Origin: Paenibacillus ginsengihumi DSM 21568
GTDB taxonomy: Bacteria > Bacillota > Bacilli > Paenibacillales > NBRC-103111
Length of the DNA stretch: 38,903 nucleotides
Assembly: GCF_000380965.1 (NCBI RefSeq)
Contig: NZ_KB905596.1
Span: 1-38,903 of the forward strand
Direction: 5' to 3'
The notes under the pieces were generated by a model. The model was given only the letters and a program-made list of their open reading frames with translations. It did no database searches and was not told the DNA's origin. The position numbers were made by a program, and so were the translations under genes. Below, in pieces: positions 1 to 7,606 of this stretch. Positions within the stretch are counted from its first letter, which is position 1; every line of letters begins with the position of its first letter.

Positions 1-172
1 GGAACACTGGAAACTGGGAGTTGCTTTGTTTGACGCAATTCAATTCTTGCAAAGCCTTACCGAGCTTGATTTTTTCGAGATATTCCAGAAAGATTTTGCT
101 TCCTCCGACGCTTGTGGCGTTTTGCAACGAAAATTCGGTCTTGATTTTGCTGATGGGCGTGATAAACTTCAC
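1..172 (-). CDS. IS1380-family transposase, N-terminal part (cut by window edge)
   Basis: The minus strand encodes about 57 residues from a GTG start at 172 to the window edge, with no stop. The peptide starts VKFITPISKIKTEFSLQNAT and continues through a GGSKIFLEYLEKIKL-type stretch, which I recognise as the amino end of IS1380-group DDE transposases. An AAAGGAG ribosome site lies at 189-183, about ten bases before the GTG, and supports this start. The protein would cut and join DNA to move its element. The catalytic part lies outside the window, so it is not known whether the gene is intact. Confidence 0.75.
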   Translation of the reverse strand, partial: MKFITPISKIKTEFSLQNATSVGGSKIFLEYLEKIKLGKALQELNCVKQSNSQFPVF

Positions 173-400
173 CTAAAGGGTGCTCCTTTCTTTGGGTGAT
201 GTGATGTAAGCAAACACCATTCTACCAAAGATTTGGAGCACTTTTTATTTTTTTCAGAAGAGATTACTTTCGAAATTCAGGTTGATTATTCTTGGAATCG
301 TTTTTTTATGTGTGGTTGCTTATTTCACATTTAAAAATTTTGTCGCGAATCTAACTGAGAATTACGAACTTTTGGGATAAACAACTTGAAGTCCGCGACA
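1..400 (-). mobile_element. Right-hand end of an IS1380-like insertion sequence (outer border approximate)
   Basis: The AT-rich stretch 173-400 upstream of the transposase start contrasts sharply with the GC-rich host DNA that begins near 400. I take this as the non-coding end of the element, holding its promoter and terminal repeat. The exact terminus could not be fixed, because the other terminal repeat lies outside the window and no target duplication can be compared. No gene is seen between 173 and 589. Confidence 0.4.
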
Positions 401-476
401 GAGTTGCATGCATGCGCCGCAGTAAGCCGTCAAGGGCTCCCATGTTTCGGGCCACCGCCCGGCGAGGACAGGATGT

Positions 477-496
477 CCAGAAACCTGGGTTTCTGG
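477..496. other. Hairpin downstream of the AraC gene
   Basis: CCAGAAAC and GTTTCTGG form a perfect 8-bp stem with a CTGG loop, about 95 bases beyond the stop of the minus-strand AraC gene. There is no T-run on either strand, so it is not a standard intrinsic terminator. Nothing else recognisable lies in 400-589. Confidence 0.4.
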
Positions 497-589
497 CCGC
501 CGGAGGCAAGACGGGAGTGAAACCCTTCGTCATCGGTCATCGCCTTCGGCCCGTCGAAAATTCGCCGACGGCATCGTCGAATGATCCGG

Positions 590-1768
590 CTAGGCCCGCG
601 CTTTTGCCGAATCTCTATATTCGCTGGGCGACAAGCCGACCTTCTTTTTGAAAATTTGGCTGAAATACCGCGAATCCTTATATCCCACCTTCTCGGCGAC
701 CTCGTAATTTTTCAAATGCGTATGCTTCAGCATCTCCTTTGCCTTGGCGATGCGAATCTCCGTCAGCTGCTCGATGAACGTTTTGCCGGTGCTCGTCTTG
801 AACAGCGAGCTCAAATACGTCGGCGTCATGTACACCTTCCGCGCCACGCTGTCCAGCGTCGCCTGCTGGCACTCCTGCTCCATATATTGAATCGATTTCT
901 TGATAATGCTGCGGTGGCCCTCCCGCTCGTGCCGGCGAATGGCGCTTCGCAGCCCGTTCAGATGAGCGACGACGTACTCCTTGATCTCCCGAAGCGTCTG
1001 CAGCTCGAGCACAGCCATAATTTCCGATGGTTTGTAAGCGTTTGCGGATTCCAGATCGGCGGATGCCCTTTTCTCAATGCCGATCAGCAGGCGGATCGTC
1101 AATTCATAGATGCATTTGAGATCGACCGGCCCATGCTGCAAAATGTCGCCGTAAAAGCGCTCCACCGCCTGCCCGATCTCGCCCGCGTCCTCGGCCCCTT
1201 TTACACAGCGGTAGAGCTCCCCTTCCTTATCCGCAGGGTATTCGCTCAGCCGGTGATACGGGCAAAGATCGCTGTAATACACCACCTCGCCGACGCCCTT
1301 GTAAAATTTGTCCTGCAGCGCACACTGCGCCTGACGGTAGGAATGATGCACGTCGGTCAGCTGCGAGCACGGCTTGCCGACGCCGATGTTGACGGGCTCG
1401 GAGAACGCCTCCCTCAGTCTGCGGTTCACGGTCTCGATGACCTCCCTGGATACCCAGGAGAACAGCAGTCCGAGACGGTCTTCGCCGTCCGCAAACATCG
1501 CTCCTCCCGCTTCCCTCCCGTTGCGCTGCCAATATTCCTTCATTTCCGCCAGGCGCTGCCGCTTCGCTTTGGCGTCCGGGAAGAAGCCGGCCGGCTCCAG
1601 CAGGGCGATCGTAGGAAACGTGAAGTACGGACTCAGCTCAAGGTGCGATAAAGCTTCCTTTGCCTGGCGACTGCAGCGGCTGTCCCTCGTTACGAGCCCC
1701 TTCAAAAAACGGTCCCTCATCATGTCCAGCATCTCGTTGTCGTCAAAGAAAATCGCTTTGTTCAGCAC
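590..1768 (-). CDS. AraC-family transcription regulator without receiver domain
   Basis: The 392-residue protein starts at GTG 1768, with a GGGGA ribosome site just upstream. The longer open frame to 2032 only shadows the preceding GntR gene. The last ~100 residues form a two-helix-turn-helix AraC domain (SIIKKSIQYMEQE, YMTPTYLSSLFKTSTGKTF, VGYKDSRYFSQIFKKKVG), and end in the usual GLSPSEYR. The middle (about 55-190) resembles the GGDEF-like/CdaR-type region of Paenibacillus YesN-like regulators (VNIGVGKPCSQL, SYRQAQCALQ). The amino end resembles the linker that normally follows a response-regulator receiver, but the receiver with its Asp pocket is absent. The protein should therefore bind DNA in response to a ligand or partner rather than by phosphorylation. 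It lies 56 bases after a GntR gene on the same strand and may share its transcript. The target is unknown. Confidence 0.8.
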   Translation of the reverse strand: MLNKAIFFDDNEMLDMMRDRFLKGLVTRDSRCSRQAKEALSHLELSPYFTFPTIALLEPAGFFPDAKAKRQRLAEMKEYWQRNGREAGGAMFADGEDRLGLLFSWVSREVIETVNRRLREAFSEPVNIGVGKPCSQLTDVHHSYRQAQCALQDKFYKGVGEVVYYSDLCPYHRLSEYPADKEGELYRCVKGAEDAGEIGQAVERFYGDILQHGPVDLKCIYELTIRLLIGIEKRASADLESANAYKPSEIMAVLELQTLREIKEYVVAHLNGLRSAIRRHEREGHRSIIKKSIQYMEQECQQATLDSVARKVYMTPTYLSSLFKTSTGKTFIEQLTEIRIAKAKEMLKHTHLKNYEVAEKVGYKDSRYFSQIFKKKVGLSPSEYRDSAKARA

Positions 1769-1824
1769 AGGTGCATTTCCCCTTTGAGCAAGGTATCGAT
1801 CATGCTTTATCCGCCAATGCCTGC

Positions 1825-2469
1825 TTACAAAAACCGGATATACGCGTTCTTGATATGCTCGAGAAATATCTGTTCCGCATGGTCCGCATCCTTGGTTCTC
1901 AGCGCCGCCATGAGCGCTTCGTGTCCTTCGATCAGCTTGTCGGTGGGGCCGTGCTTGTTGGAGATGGCCATAAACCACATCACCTTGGTGCTCATTTGAT
2001 TCCACACGTCCAAAATCGCATGGTTGCCGCACCGCTCGTAAAAAAATCCGTGAAACCGCATGTCGATCTCCACCGTCTTCAGCATATCGCCGCCCTGGAG
2101 CGCTTCGTTCATCGAGGCGATCAAGCCGTCCAAATGGCGGAAATCGCTTTCATTCAACTGCGCAATCGATTGCCTGACGGCAAATCCTTCGAGCCGTTCC
2201 CGCAGCGCGTAAATATCGTCGATGTCCTTGGACGTGATGTCCGAGACGACGGAGCCCTTGTTCGCCCTGCCGTTAATGAGCCCTTCCTGCTTCAAGCGCT
2301 CCAGCGCTTCTCTGACGGGCGCCTGGCTGATCCGAAAACGGTCGGCGATCTCGGTGACAATAAGGCGCGCCCCCGGAGGCAGGCCTCCTTCGATGATCTC
2401 CTTCTTCAATGCGGCGTACACATGCGCGCTGATCGAAAAGTTTTCGAGTGAGGACGGGTTGGCGCTCAT
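1825..2469 (-). CDS. GntR-family regulator, FCD (FadR-like) subgroup
   Basis: This 214-residue DNA-binding repressor/activator has an amino-terminal winged helix (about residues 12-80, with RISQAPVREALERLKQEGLI as recognition region) and an all-helical FCD ligand/metal domain (about 90-210, with the EIDMRFH and YERCGNHAI regions typical of FCD). The ATG is preceded by a very strong AAGGAGGTGATC site. The promoter region holds a perfect 20-bp palindrome suited to a dimeric GntR protein, so autoregulation is likely. A paralogue lies directly upstream at 2677-3324. FCD proteins usually sense small organic acids or sugar acids, but the ligand here is not predictable. No catabolic gene is adjacent on this side. 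Confidence 0.9.
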   Translation of the reverse strand: MSANPSSLENFSISAHVYAALKKEIIEGGLPPGARLIVTEIADRFRISQAPVREALERLKQEGLINGRANKGSVVSDITSKDIDDIYALRERLEGFAVRQSIAQLNESDFRHLDGLIASMNEALQGGDMLKTVEIDMRFHGFFYERCGNHAILDVWNQMSTKVMWFMAISNKHGPTDKLIEGHEALMAALRTKDADHAEQIFLEHIKNAYIRFL

Positions 2470-2492
2470 TCGCGGATCACCTCCTTCTTTTT

Positions 2493-2512
2493 ATCGATTA
2501 TCGATAATCGAT
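2493..2512. promoter_or_regulatory. 20-bp perfect palindrome, probable operator of the GntR gene
   Basis: ATCGATTATCGATAATCGAT reads identically on both strands. It lies between the -10 box (TATAAT on the minus strand, 2533-2528) and the ribosome site (2487-2479) of the GntR gene at 1825-2469, so a bound dimer would sit just downstream of the transcription start. This is the usual place for a GntR autorepression operator. Assignment to this particular GntR protein is inferred. Confidence 0.6.
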
Positions 2513-2527
2513 GATGGTCGTGTTTCT

Positions 2528-2533
2528 ATTATA
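2528..2533 (-). promoter_or_regulatory. -10 box of the GntR gene promoter
   Basis: A perfect TATAAT lies on the minus strand, with a weak -35 match (TGTTCA, 2556-2551) at 17 bases. It lies about 60 bases before the GntR start, immediately upstream of the 20-bp palindrome. Confidence 0.5.
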
Positions 2534-2676
2534 ATCATCTTCGGCTGAATTGAACACAGCGAATATTCGGTGATTTTGTCGAAGCGTGCGGTGTCAGCTA
2601 ATCGGGACAAGCTTCGGAGGCGTCGCAGGAAGGCTCGGCCGAGAACTCGGCCCACACGCCGGCCGCCAGCCTCCCC

Positions 2677-3324
2677 CTATGCGCCGGTATACCGCTTGTA
2701 GAAATCGAACCCGCGAATCAGCTTCTCTTCCGTCTCGTCGATGTTCCCCCGCTTGATGTAATCGAGCAGCTCCGCATGCGAATCGGGAATAAAATAGCCG
2801 GCGTAATCCTGATTCGTTATCGAAATAAAGCGCATGATCTTCGTCTTGATGCTGTTCCAAATATTCAATAGAAGCGCATTGCCGCAGCGCTCGTAAAAAT
2901 AGCCGTGGAACGCCATGTCCAGCTCGATGAGCCGAAAAGCGTCGTTCTCGTCCACAGCTGTCCGCATGTCGGCAAGAATCCGTTCCATATGCTCGATATC
3001 GGCCGGCGTCAGCGCTTTCATCATTTCTCGCAAGGCATGGCCTTCGACGAGCTGGCGCAGCTCATACACATCGCGAATTTCCTGCGGCGTAATTTCGGAC
3101 ACGACTGAGCCCTTGTTCGCCTTGCCGGCGATAAGCGCTTCCTGCTTCAGACGCTCCAGCGCCTCGCGGACCGGAGCTTGGCTGACGCCGAACGTATTGG
3201 CGATATCGAGCACAATGAGCCGGTGGCCCGGCGCCAGCTCGCCCATCAAAATGCGCTTGCGCAGCTCAAGATAAATATGCTCGCTAAGCGAAGCGGGCAG
3301 CTGCGTTATCTTCGACAGGTCCAT
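2677..3324 (-). CDS. Second GntR-family regulator, FCD subgroup (paralogue)
   Basis: The 215-residue protein has the same architecture as its downstream neighbour: an amino-terminal winged helix (about 15-80, with GVSQAPVREALERLKQEALI and KANKGSVVSEIT) and an FCD domain (about 95-210, with ELDMAFHGYFYERCGN). The two proteins are clearly paralogous over their whole length, most strongly in the DNA-binding helix, so they may recognise related operators. The ATG at 3324 has a GGAGGAG site 11 bases upstream. The 207-base gap to the next gene holds that gene's own promoter, so the two are probably transcribed separately. The ligand is unknown. Confidence 0.9.
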   Translation of the reverse strand: MDLSKITQLPASLSEHIYLELRKRILMGELAPGHRLIVLDIANTFGVSQAPVREALERLKQEALIAGKANKGSVVSEITPQEIRDVYELRQLVEGHALREMMKALTPADIEHMERILADMRTAVDENDAFRLIELDMAFHGYFYERCGNALLLNIWNSIKTKIMRFISITNQDYAGYFIPDSHAELLDYIKRGNIDETEEKLIRGFDFYKRYTGA

Positions 3325-3503
3325 GAAGGGATTCGACTCCTCCGTTCGGTTATGGGATGCGCTGCTGGTCGCACAGGGCCGTTCTCGATCGGCGCTATGC
3401 GTACGCTTGGCGCAACCGTAAGCTCATCTTAATGAATGCGGAAGCGATTCGTCAAGCAAGCGTTGCCTCGAGGTGTCGATGTTTTGAGAGTGACTTGTCC
3501 TTT

Positions 3504-3728
3504 TTACGGATGCTCTTCTCTCCGGATAATCCGCACATACTCTCTTGAACCGAACGGGTGCAGGCGGTCGGCCGCATTCTTCTCGTACGTCGCCGAGTAT
3601 ATAGAGTAATAGCCGGCAGATTGCTCAAACTCAGCAGCCCGCCGCTCCATCAGCTGATGGTTAAGCACGCCGCCCAGGATGACGATCACGGTAAACAGGA
3701 TCGCCGATACTGCGATTTTCCGCGTCAA
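3504..3728 (-). CDS. Small single-pass membrane protein, unknown function
   Basis: This is a 74-residue reading frame. The start is a TTG at 3728, supported by a strong AAAGGAGGTCG site (3744-3734) eight bases upstream. Residues about 4-23 (IAVSAILFTVIVILGGVLN) form one membrane helix after a positively charged MTRK. The rest is a polar, tyrosine-rich tail (SAGYYSIYSATYEKN), probably outside the cell. I do not recognise the family. The strong ribosome site and typical membrane-anchor composition argue that it is real. It lies upstream of the second GntR gene, 179 bases away, in the same direction. Confidence 0.55.
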   Translation of the reverse strand: MTRKIAVSAILFTVIVILGGVLNHQLMERRAAEFEQSAGYYSIYSATYEKNAADRLHPFGSREYVRIIRREEHP

Positions 3729-3880
3729 GGGAACGACCTCCTTTCGTTTCTTAGAAGTTATTCCCCATTCCCGCAGCAGCCATGCCGGACCGGTCCATTC
3801 TTTCTTTCATTTTTTCGGATCTGCCTCAAAATCAGTGCTTGACTCATCCGGGAAGCAAGCGTTGTGACGGATCCTGCGAA

Positions 3881-3923
3881 AGAGGCCGTTGTTCATGCTG
3901 CAGATCATGTGCAGGCGGCCTCT
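3881..3923. repeat. Inverted repeat, 8-bp stem
   Basis: AGAGGCCG (3881-3888) and CGGCCTCT (3916-3923) can pair around a 27-base loop, and are framed by GGATC and GATCC. No T-run follows on either strand. The surrounding 3745-4010 holds no convincing gene; a short minus-strand frame at 3807-4001 lacks a ribosome site. Confidence 0.35.
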
Positions 3924-4043
3924 GATCCCCCGGCTTACGATTGCTACAAAGCTTAAACCGCTCGATATGATCGAATTGAAATTGTAACGCTTGTGAGGCA
4001 CCTTAATTCACATTGTTTGCGACTGAAATCGGGGTTTCTGGCA

Positions 4044-4120
4044 AAATAGGGTTGCTCATCTTCGTTACATTTTTAAGAACGTTCAATTCATCGAAATAGA
4101 GTTTGTCATCAGCGTTACAG
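4044..4120 (+). repeat. Two direct repeats 50 bp apart upstream of mrp
   Basis: AAATAG-GTT-TCATC-CGTTACA patterns at 4044-4070 and 4094-4120 match at 21 of 27 positions, with an exact 50-bp offset (about five helical turns). They lie 85-160 bases upstream of the mrp -35 box. They may be upstream protein sites or an intergenic repeat. No gene is seen in 3729-4393. Confidence 0.35.
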
Positions 4121-4204
4121 ATATGGCGATTCAGAAGACACACTCTGCTGAGGTAGTTTTGTCAATGGTTAAGCACTGATTTTGATTTTGAGCCCATTTT
4201 TCTT

Positions 4205-4233
4205 TTGACAATGTTCGGAAGAATCGATATACT
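4205..4233 (+). promoter_or_regulatory. Sigma-A promoter of the mrp operon
   Basis: TTGACA (4205-4210), a 17-base spacer and TATACT (4228-4233) form a near-consensus promoter, with start of transcription near 4240. A TCGATA-N10-TATCGA dyad (4224-4229, 4240-4245) straddles the -10 box and start site and could bind a repressor. Confidence 0.8.
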
Positions 4234-4270
4234 TTAATCTATCGAAAACTTGCATAACGTTTTAACCGGT

Positions 4271-4298
4271 GGAGCCTGTCAACTGCAGGCTCCTTTTT
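4271..4298 (+). terminator. Leader terminator/attenuator before mrpA
   Basis: GGAGCCTG (4271-4278) and CAGGCTCC (4286-4293) make a perfect 8-bp stem with a TCAACTG loop, followed by TTTTT. It lies only about 30 bases after the predicted mrp transcription start and 95 bases before the mrpA ATG. Transcripts must therefore read through it to express the operon, which suggests attenuation. No known riboswitch could be assigned by eye. Confidence 0.65.
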
Positions 4299-4393
4299 GC
4301 GTTTTCTTTGGAAAACCGGCCTAATTCGCTCGGAAAATGGAAATGCTGGGTAACATGCCTGCCAGTCAGTCAAGAGGAGGGGAACTGTCGTTC

Positions 4394-7264
4394 ATGCACG
4401 CTGTTGTCATTTTGCCTTTTATTCTATCGGCGGTCGTGCCGCTGCTGCATCGGCTCGCGCCGCGCATTCGCGCCGGCTGGTACGTCCTGCCTTTGCCCGT
4501 ATTTCTGTTTATTTATTTCCTGGGCTATATGGGCGCCGTTCAAGACGGAGCGCCGTATTCCGCCTCGGTGCCGTGGATTCCTTCCCTGGGGATCAATTTC
4601 ACCGTTTATTTAGACGGGCTCAGCCTGCTGTTTACGCTGCTGATCTCCGGCATCGGGTCGCTCGTCGTGCTTTATTCCATCTTTTATATGAATAAAGACA
4701 AAGAAGCCGTCGGCAGCTTTTACACGTATTTGCTTCTTTTTATGGGAGCGATGCTGTGCGTGGTGCTGTCCGACAACTTGATCGTGCTGTACTCGTTCTG
4801 GGAGTTGACCAGCATTTCTTCCTTTCTGCTGATTGCCTTCTGGCATCATAAAGAACGGTCGCTGTACGGGGCAATGAAGTCGATGCTCATTACCGTGTGC
4901 GGCGGGCTGGCCATGCTTGCCGGCTTCGTGCTGCTGTACATCATGTCGGGCACGTTCAGCATTCGGGAGCTGGCCGCCTCGGTCGGCAGCCTGACTGATC
5001 ACAGCCTGTTTGTGCCTTCCATGCTGCTGATCCTGCTCGGGGCGTTCACCAAATCGGCGCAGTTCCCGTTCCACATTTGGCTTCCCGATGCGATGGAGGC
5101 GCCGACGCCGGTCAGCGCTTACCTCCATTCGGCGACGATGGTCAAAGCGGGCATCTACCTGATCGCCAGACTCAGCCCGATTTATGCCGGAGAGGCCGGC
5201 TGGTTCTGGCTCGTGTCTGCGGCGGGCATCGCGACGCTGATGTACGGATCGTTCCGGGCGATCAAGCAGACGGACCTGAAGGCGCTGCTCGCCTTCTCGA
5301 CCGTCAGCCAGCTCGGACTCGTCATGAGCTTGCTCGGGCTCGGCTCGGCGGCGGCGATCTATTCCGGCACCGGCCAATCGCTGTTCTATGTCAAAGCGAC
5401 GATGGCCGCCGTGTTCCATTTGATCAACCACGCGATTTTCAAGGGCGCGCTGTTTATGGCCGTCGGGATCGTCGATCATGAGACGGGGACGAGAGATATC
5501 CGCAAGCTGGGCGGCCTGATGTCGGTCATGCCCGTCACGTTCATCGTCGCCATGATCGGGGCGTTCTCGATGGCCGGATTGCCGCCGTTTAACGGCTTTT
5601 TGAGCAAGGAAATGTTCTTTACCGCCGTCCTCAACATCATGGAGATGGACGTGCTGAACATGCAGTTCCTCGGCGTGTTCTTTCCGGTCGTCGCCTGGAC
5701 CGCCAGCGTGTTCACGTTCGTCTACAGCATGCTGCTGGTATTCCGCACCTTCGCGGGAAAGAAGCAGTTCGACAAGCTGCCCGTGAAGCCGCACGAAGCG
5801 CCGCTCGGCATGCTCGTGCCGCCGGTCGTGCTGGTTTCGCTTGCCGTTGTGTTCGGCTTTTATCCGAACCTGCTGTCCTACACGCTGATCGCCCCGGCCA
5901 TGGCGGCGATTCATCCAACCATGCTGCAGCCCGGGCAGCAGTTCGACGTGTCGATCAGCTGGTGGCACGGCTGGACGCCCGAGGTGTTCATGACGATCGG
6001 CGTGGTGGCCGTCGGGATCGCGCTGCTCCGCCTGCATGGCCGGGTGAGCGTGCTGCATCGGCCGCTGCTTAGCCGCATCAGCCTAAACAGCGCCTACGAC
6101 GGCGGGCTCAAGCTGCTGAACCTTGGCGCCGCGCGGCTGACGAACCGGTATATGACCGGCTCGGCGCGCCACTATTTGATGTACATCTTCGCGTTCATGA
6201 TGATCGCGCTGGCCGTAACGGCGGGAGTCTCCTCCCCGATCTGGCCGGGCATGTCCGGATACGCGCCGATGTCGCTGTACGAGAGCGCCGTTATTTTGGC
6301 TTTGATTGTCGCCACCGTCGCCGTGCCGTTCACGCGCTCGCGCATGGTATCGATCCTCTTGACAGGCACGATCGGGTATATCGTCACCTTGTTCTTCGTC
6401 ATTTTCCGCGCGCCGGACCTCGCGCTGACGCAGATGATCGTCGAGACGGTATCCGTCGCCCTGTTCCTGCTCTGCTTCTATCATCTGCCGAAGCTGAGCA
6501 AGGACCCGGAGCCCTTGCGCTTCAAGCTGCCTAACTTCCTGATCGCGGCCGGGGTCGGGCTGACGATGACCTTGATCGCCTTGTACGCGAACGGCGCCAG
6601 CGCATTCGAATCGATCTCCGATTACTTCGTGAGGGAAAGCTACCGACTCGCTGGCGGCAACAACATCGTCAACGTCATCCTGGTCGACTTCCGCGGCTTC
6701 GATACGTTGCTGGAAATTACAGTGCTCGGCATCGCCTCGTACGGCATTTATTCACTGATCCGGCTGAGACTGGATGAGGAAGGGCCTATCGCCGCTGCAG
6801 GACAAGAGAAGAAAAGCGGGCGCCGATCGCCGGTCCATGCGTTCGCAAGCAACGATGTCATTTTGCAGACGGTCGGAAAGCTGGCGATCTTCATTATTTT
6901 GACCTTCTCGCTGTATTTGTTCTTTGCCGGCCACAATGCGCCCGGCGGAGGATTCATCGGAGGGCTGATGACGGCGGCCGCCCTCGTGCTGCTGGCGATG
7001 GCGTTCGGCATGAAGACGTTCCGGGAAGTGATTCCTGTCAATTTCCGCATCGTCAGCGCCGCAGGCATCATGATCGCCGCGCTGACGGGGATCGGGTCCT
7101 TCCTCTTCGGCGTCCCCTTCCTCAGCCATACGTTCGGCCATGTCAACCTGCCGCTGTTGGGGCACAGCGAGTTGGCCACGGCGATGCTGTTCGATCTGGG
7201 GGTCTATCTTACCGTCGTCGGCATCGCGATGACGATCATCCTGGCCATCGGGAGGGACAAATAG
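4394..7264 (+). CDS. mrpA: Mrp Na+/H+ antiporter subunit A fused to subunit B
   Basis: This is the largest subunit of the multi-subunit Mrp antiporter in the cell membrane, which exchanges Na+ (or Li+) for protons in pH and sodium homeostasis. The 956-residue protein starts at ATG 4394, behind AGGAGGGG (4375-4382). Residues about 1-480 form the NuoL/ND5-like proton-channel domain (FWELTSISSFLLIAFWHHK, HIWLPDAMEAPTPVSAYLHSA, LPPFNGFLSKEMFF). About 600-690 is the DUF4040/MbhD-like segment (FRAPDLALTQMIVETVSVAL). The last ~140 residues (about 815-950) are a complete MrpB/MnhB domain (LYLFFAGHNAPGGGFIGGL). Bacillus subtilis has separate MrpA (about 800 residues) and MrpB. The fusion gives the six-gene 'group 2' arrangement, and no separate mrpB is present. 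Confidence 0.95.
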   Translation: MHAVVILPFILSAVVPLLHRLAPRIRAGWYVLPLPVFLFIYFLGYMGAVQDGAPYSASVPWIPSLGINFTVYLDGLSLLFTLLISGIGSLVVLYSIFYMNKDKEAVGSFYTYLLLFMGAMLCVVLSDNLIVLYSFWELTSISSFLLIAFWHHKERSLYGAMKSMLITVCGGLAMLAGFVLLYIMSGTFSIRELAASVGSLTDHSLFVPSMLLILLGAFTKSAQFPFHIWLPDAMEAPTPVSAYLHSATMVKAGIYLIARLSPIYAGEAGWFWLVSAAGIATLMYGSFRAIKQTDLKALLAFSTVSQLGLVMSLLGLGSAAAIYSGTGQSLFYVKATMAAVFHLINHAIFKGALFMAVGIVDHETGTRDIRKLGGLMSVMPVTFIVAMIGAFSMAGLPPFNGFLSKEMFFTAVLNIMEMDVLNMQFLGVFFPVVAWTASVFTFVYSMLLVFRTFAGKKQFDKLPVKPHEAPLGMLVPPVVLVSLAVVFGFYPNLLSYTLIAPAMAAIHPTMLQPGQQFDVSISWWHGWTPEVFMTIGVVAVGIALLRLHGRVSVLHRPLLSRISLNSAYDGGLKLLNLGAARLTNRYMTGSARHYLMYIFAFMMIALAVTAGVSSPIWPGMSGYAPMSLYESAVILALIVATVAVPFTRSRMVSILLTGTIGYIVTLFFVIFRAPDLALTQMIVETVSVALFLLCFYHLPKLSKDPEPLRFKLPNFLIAAGVGLTMTLIALYANGASAFESISDYFVRESYRLAGGNNIVNVILVDFRGFDTLLEITVLGIASYGIYSLIRLRLDEEGPIAAAGQEKKSGRRSPVHAFASNDVILQTVGKLAIFIILTFSLYLFFAGHNAPGGGFIGGLMTAAALVLLAMAFGMKTFREVIPVNFRIVSAAGIMIAALTGIGSFLFGVPFLSHTFGHVNLPLLGHSELATAMLFDLGVYLTVVGIAMTIILAIGRDK

Positions 7265-7267
7265 ACG

Positions 7268-7606
7268 ATGGAACTGTATATGTCGCTGGCTATCGGCGTA
7301 CTGTTCGCCGTTGGCGTGTATCTGATGTTAAATAAAAGCCTGCTGCGCATCATTCTCGGCACAACGCTGCTGACGCACGGCGTTCACCTGCTGCTGCTGA
7401 CGATGTCAAGGCTCAAGACGGGCGCTCCTCCGCTGCTGAGCGAGGCGGCGGAGCACTACGTCGATCCGCTGCCGCAGGCGCTCATCCTGACTTCGATTGT
7501 CATCAGCTTCGGCGTCACCTCCTTCTTCTTCGTGCTTGCCTACAAGGCGTATCAGAAGCTGGGGACGGACGATATGGAGCAGCTGAAGGGGGATAACGAT
7601 GAATAA
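7268..7606 (+). CDS. mrpC: Mrp antiporter subunit C
   Basis: The 112-residue NuoK-like membrane protein has three predicted helices (about 5-22, 28-48 and 72-96) and the family pattern GTTLLTHGVHLLLLTMSRLK followed by DPLPQALILTSIVISFGVT. It lies in the membrane arm of the Mrp complex beside MrpA and MrpD. The ATG is three bases after the mrpA stop, with a GGGAGGGAC site inside mrpA. The carboxyl end is acidic (QLKGDNDE) and overlaps mrpD by eight bases, implying translational coupling. Confidence 0.95.
   Translation: MELYMSLAIGVLFAVGVYLMLNKSLLRIILGTTLLTHGVHLLLLTMSRLKTGAPPLLSEAAEHYVDPLPQALILTSIVISFGVTSFFFVLAYKAYQKLGTDDMEQLKGDNDE

Noticed and set aside
412..651. 79-residue plus-strand frame near the left end
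   Set aside because: It overlaps the end of the AraC gene in antisense and has no ribosome site or domain.
3807..4001. 64-residue minus-strand frame
   Set aside because: It has no ribosome site and crosses an inverted repeat; there is no membrane or domain pattern.
3988..4013. TGTGA-N11-TCACA inverted repeat as a GlnR or CRP site
   Set aside because: The spacing fits neither GlnR/TnrA (seven bases between half-sites) nor CRP (six).
4610..6058. 482-residue open frame antisense to mrpA, and similar long frames antisense to mrpD (7884-9089), the carboxylase (16026-17606), the binding protein (27974-29713) and the oligosaccharide binding protein (29723-31246)
   Set aside because: They lack ribosome sites and recognisable domains, are rich in Arg/His/Gln, and mirror strongly coding genes. 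They arise from GC-rich third positions on the opposite strand.
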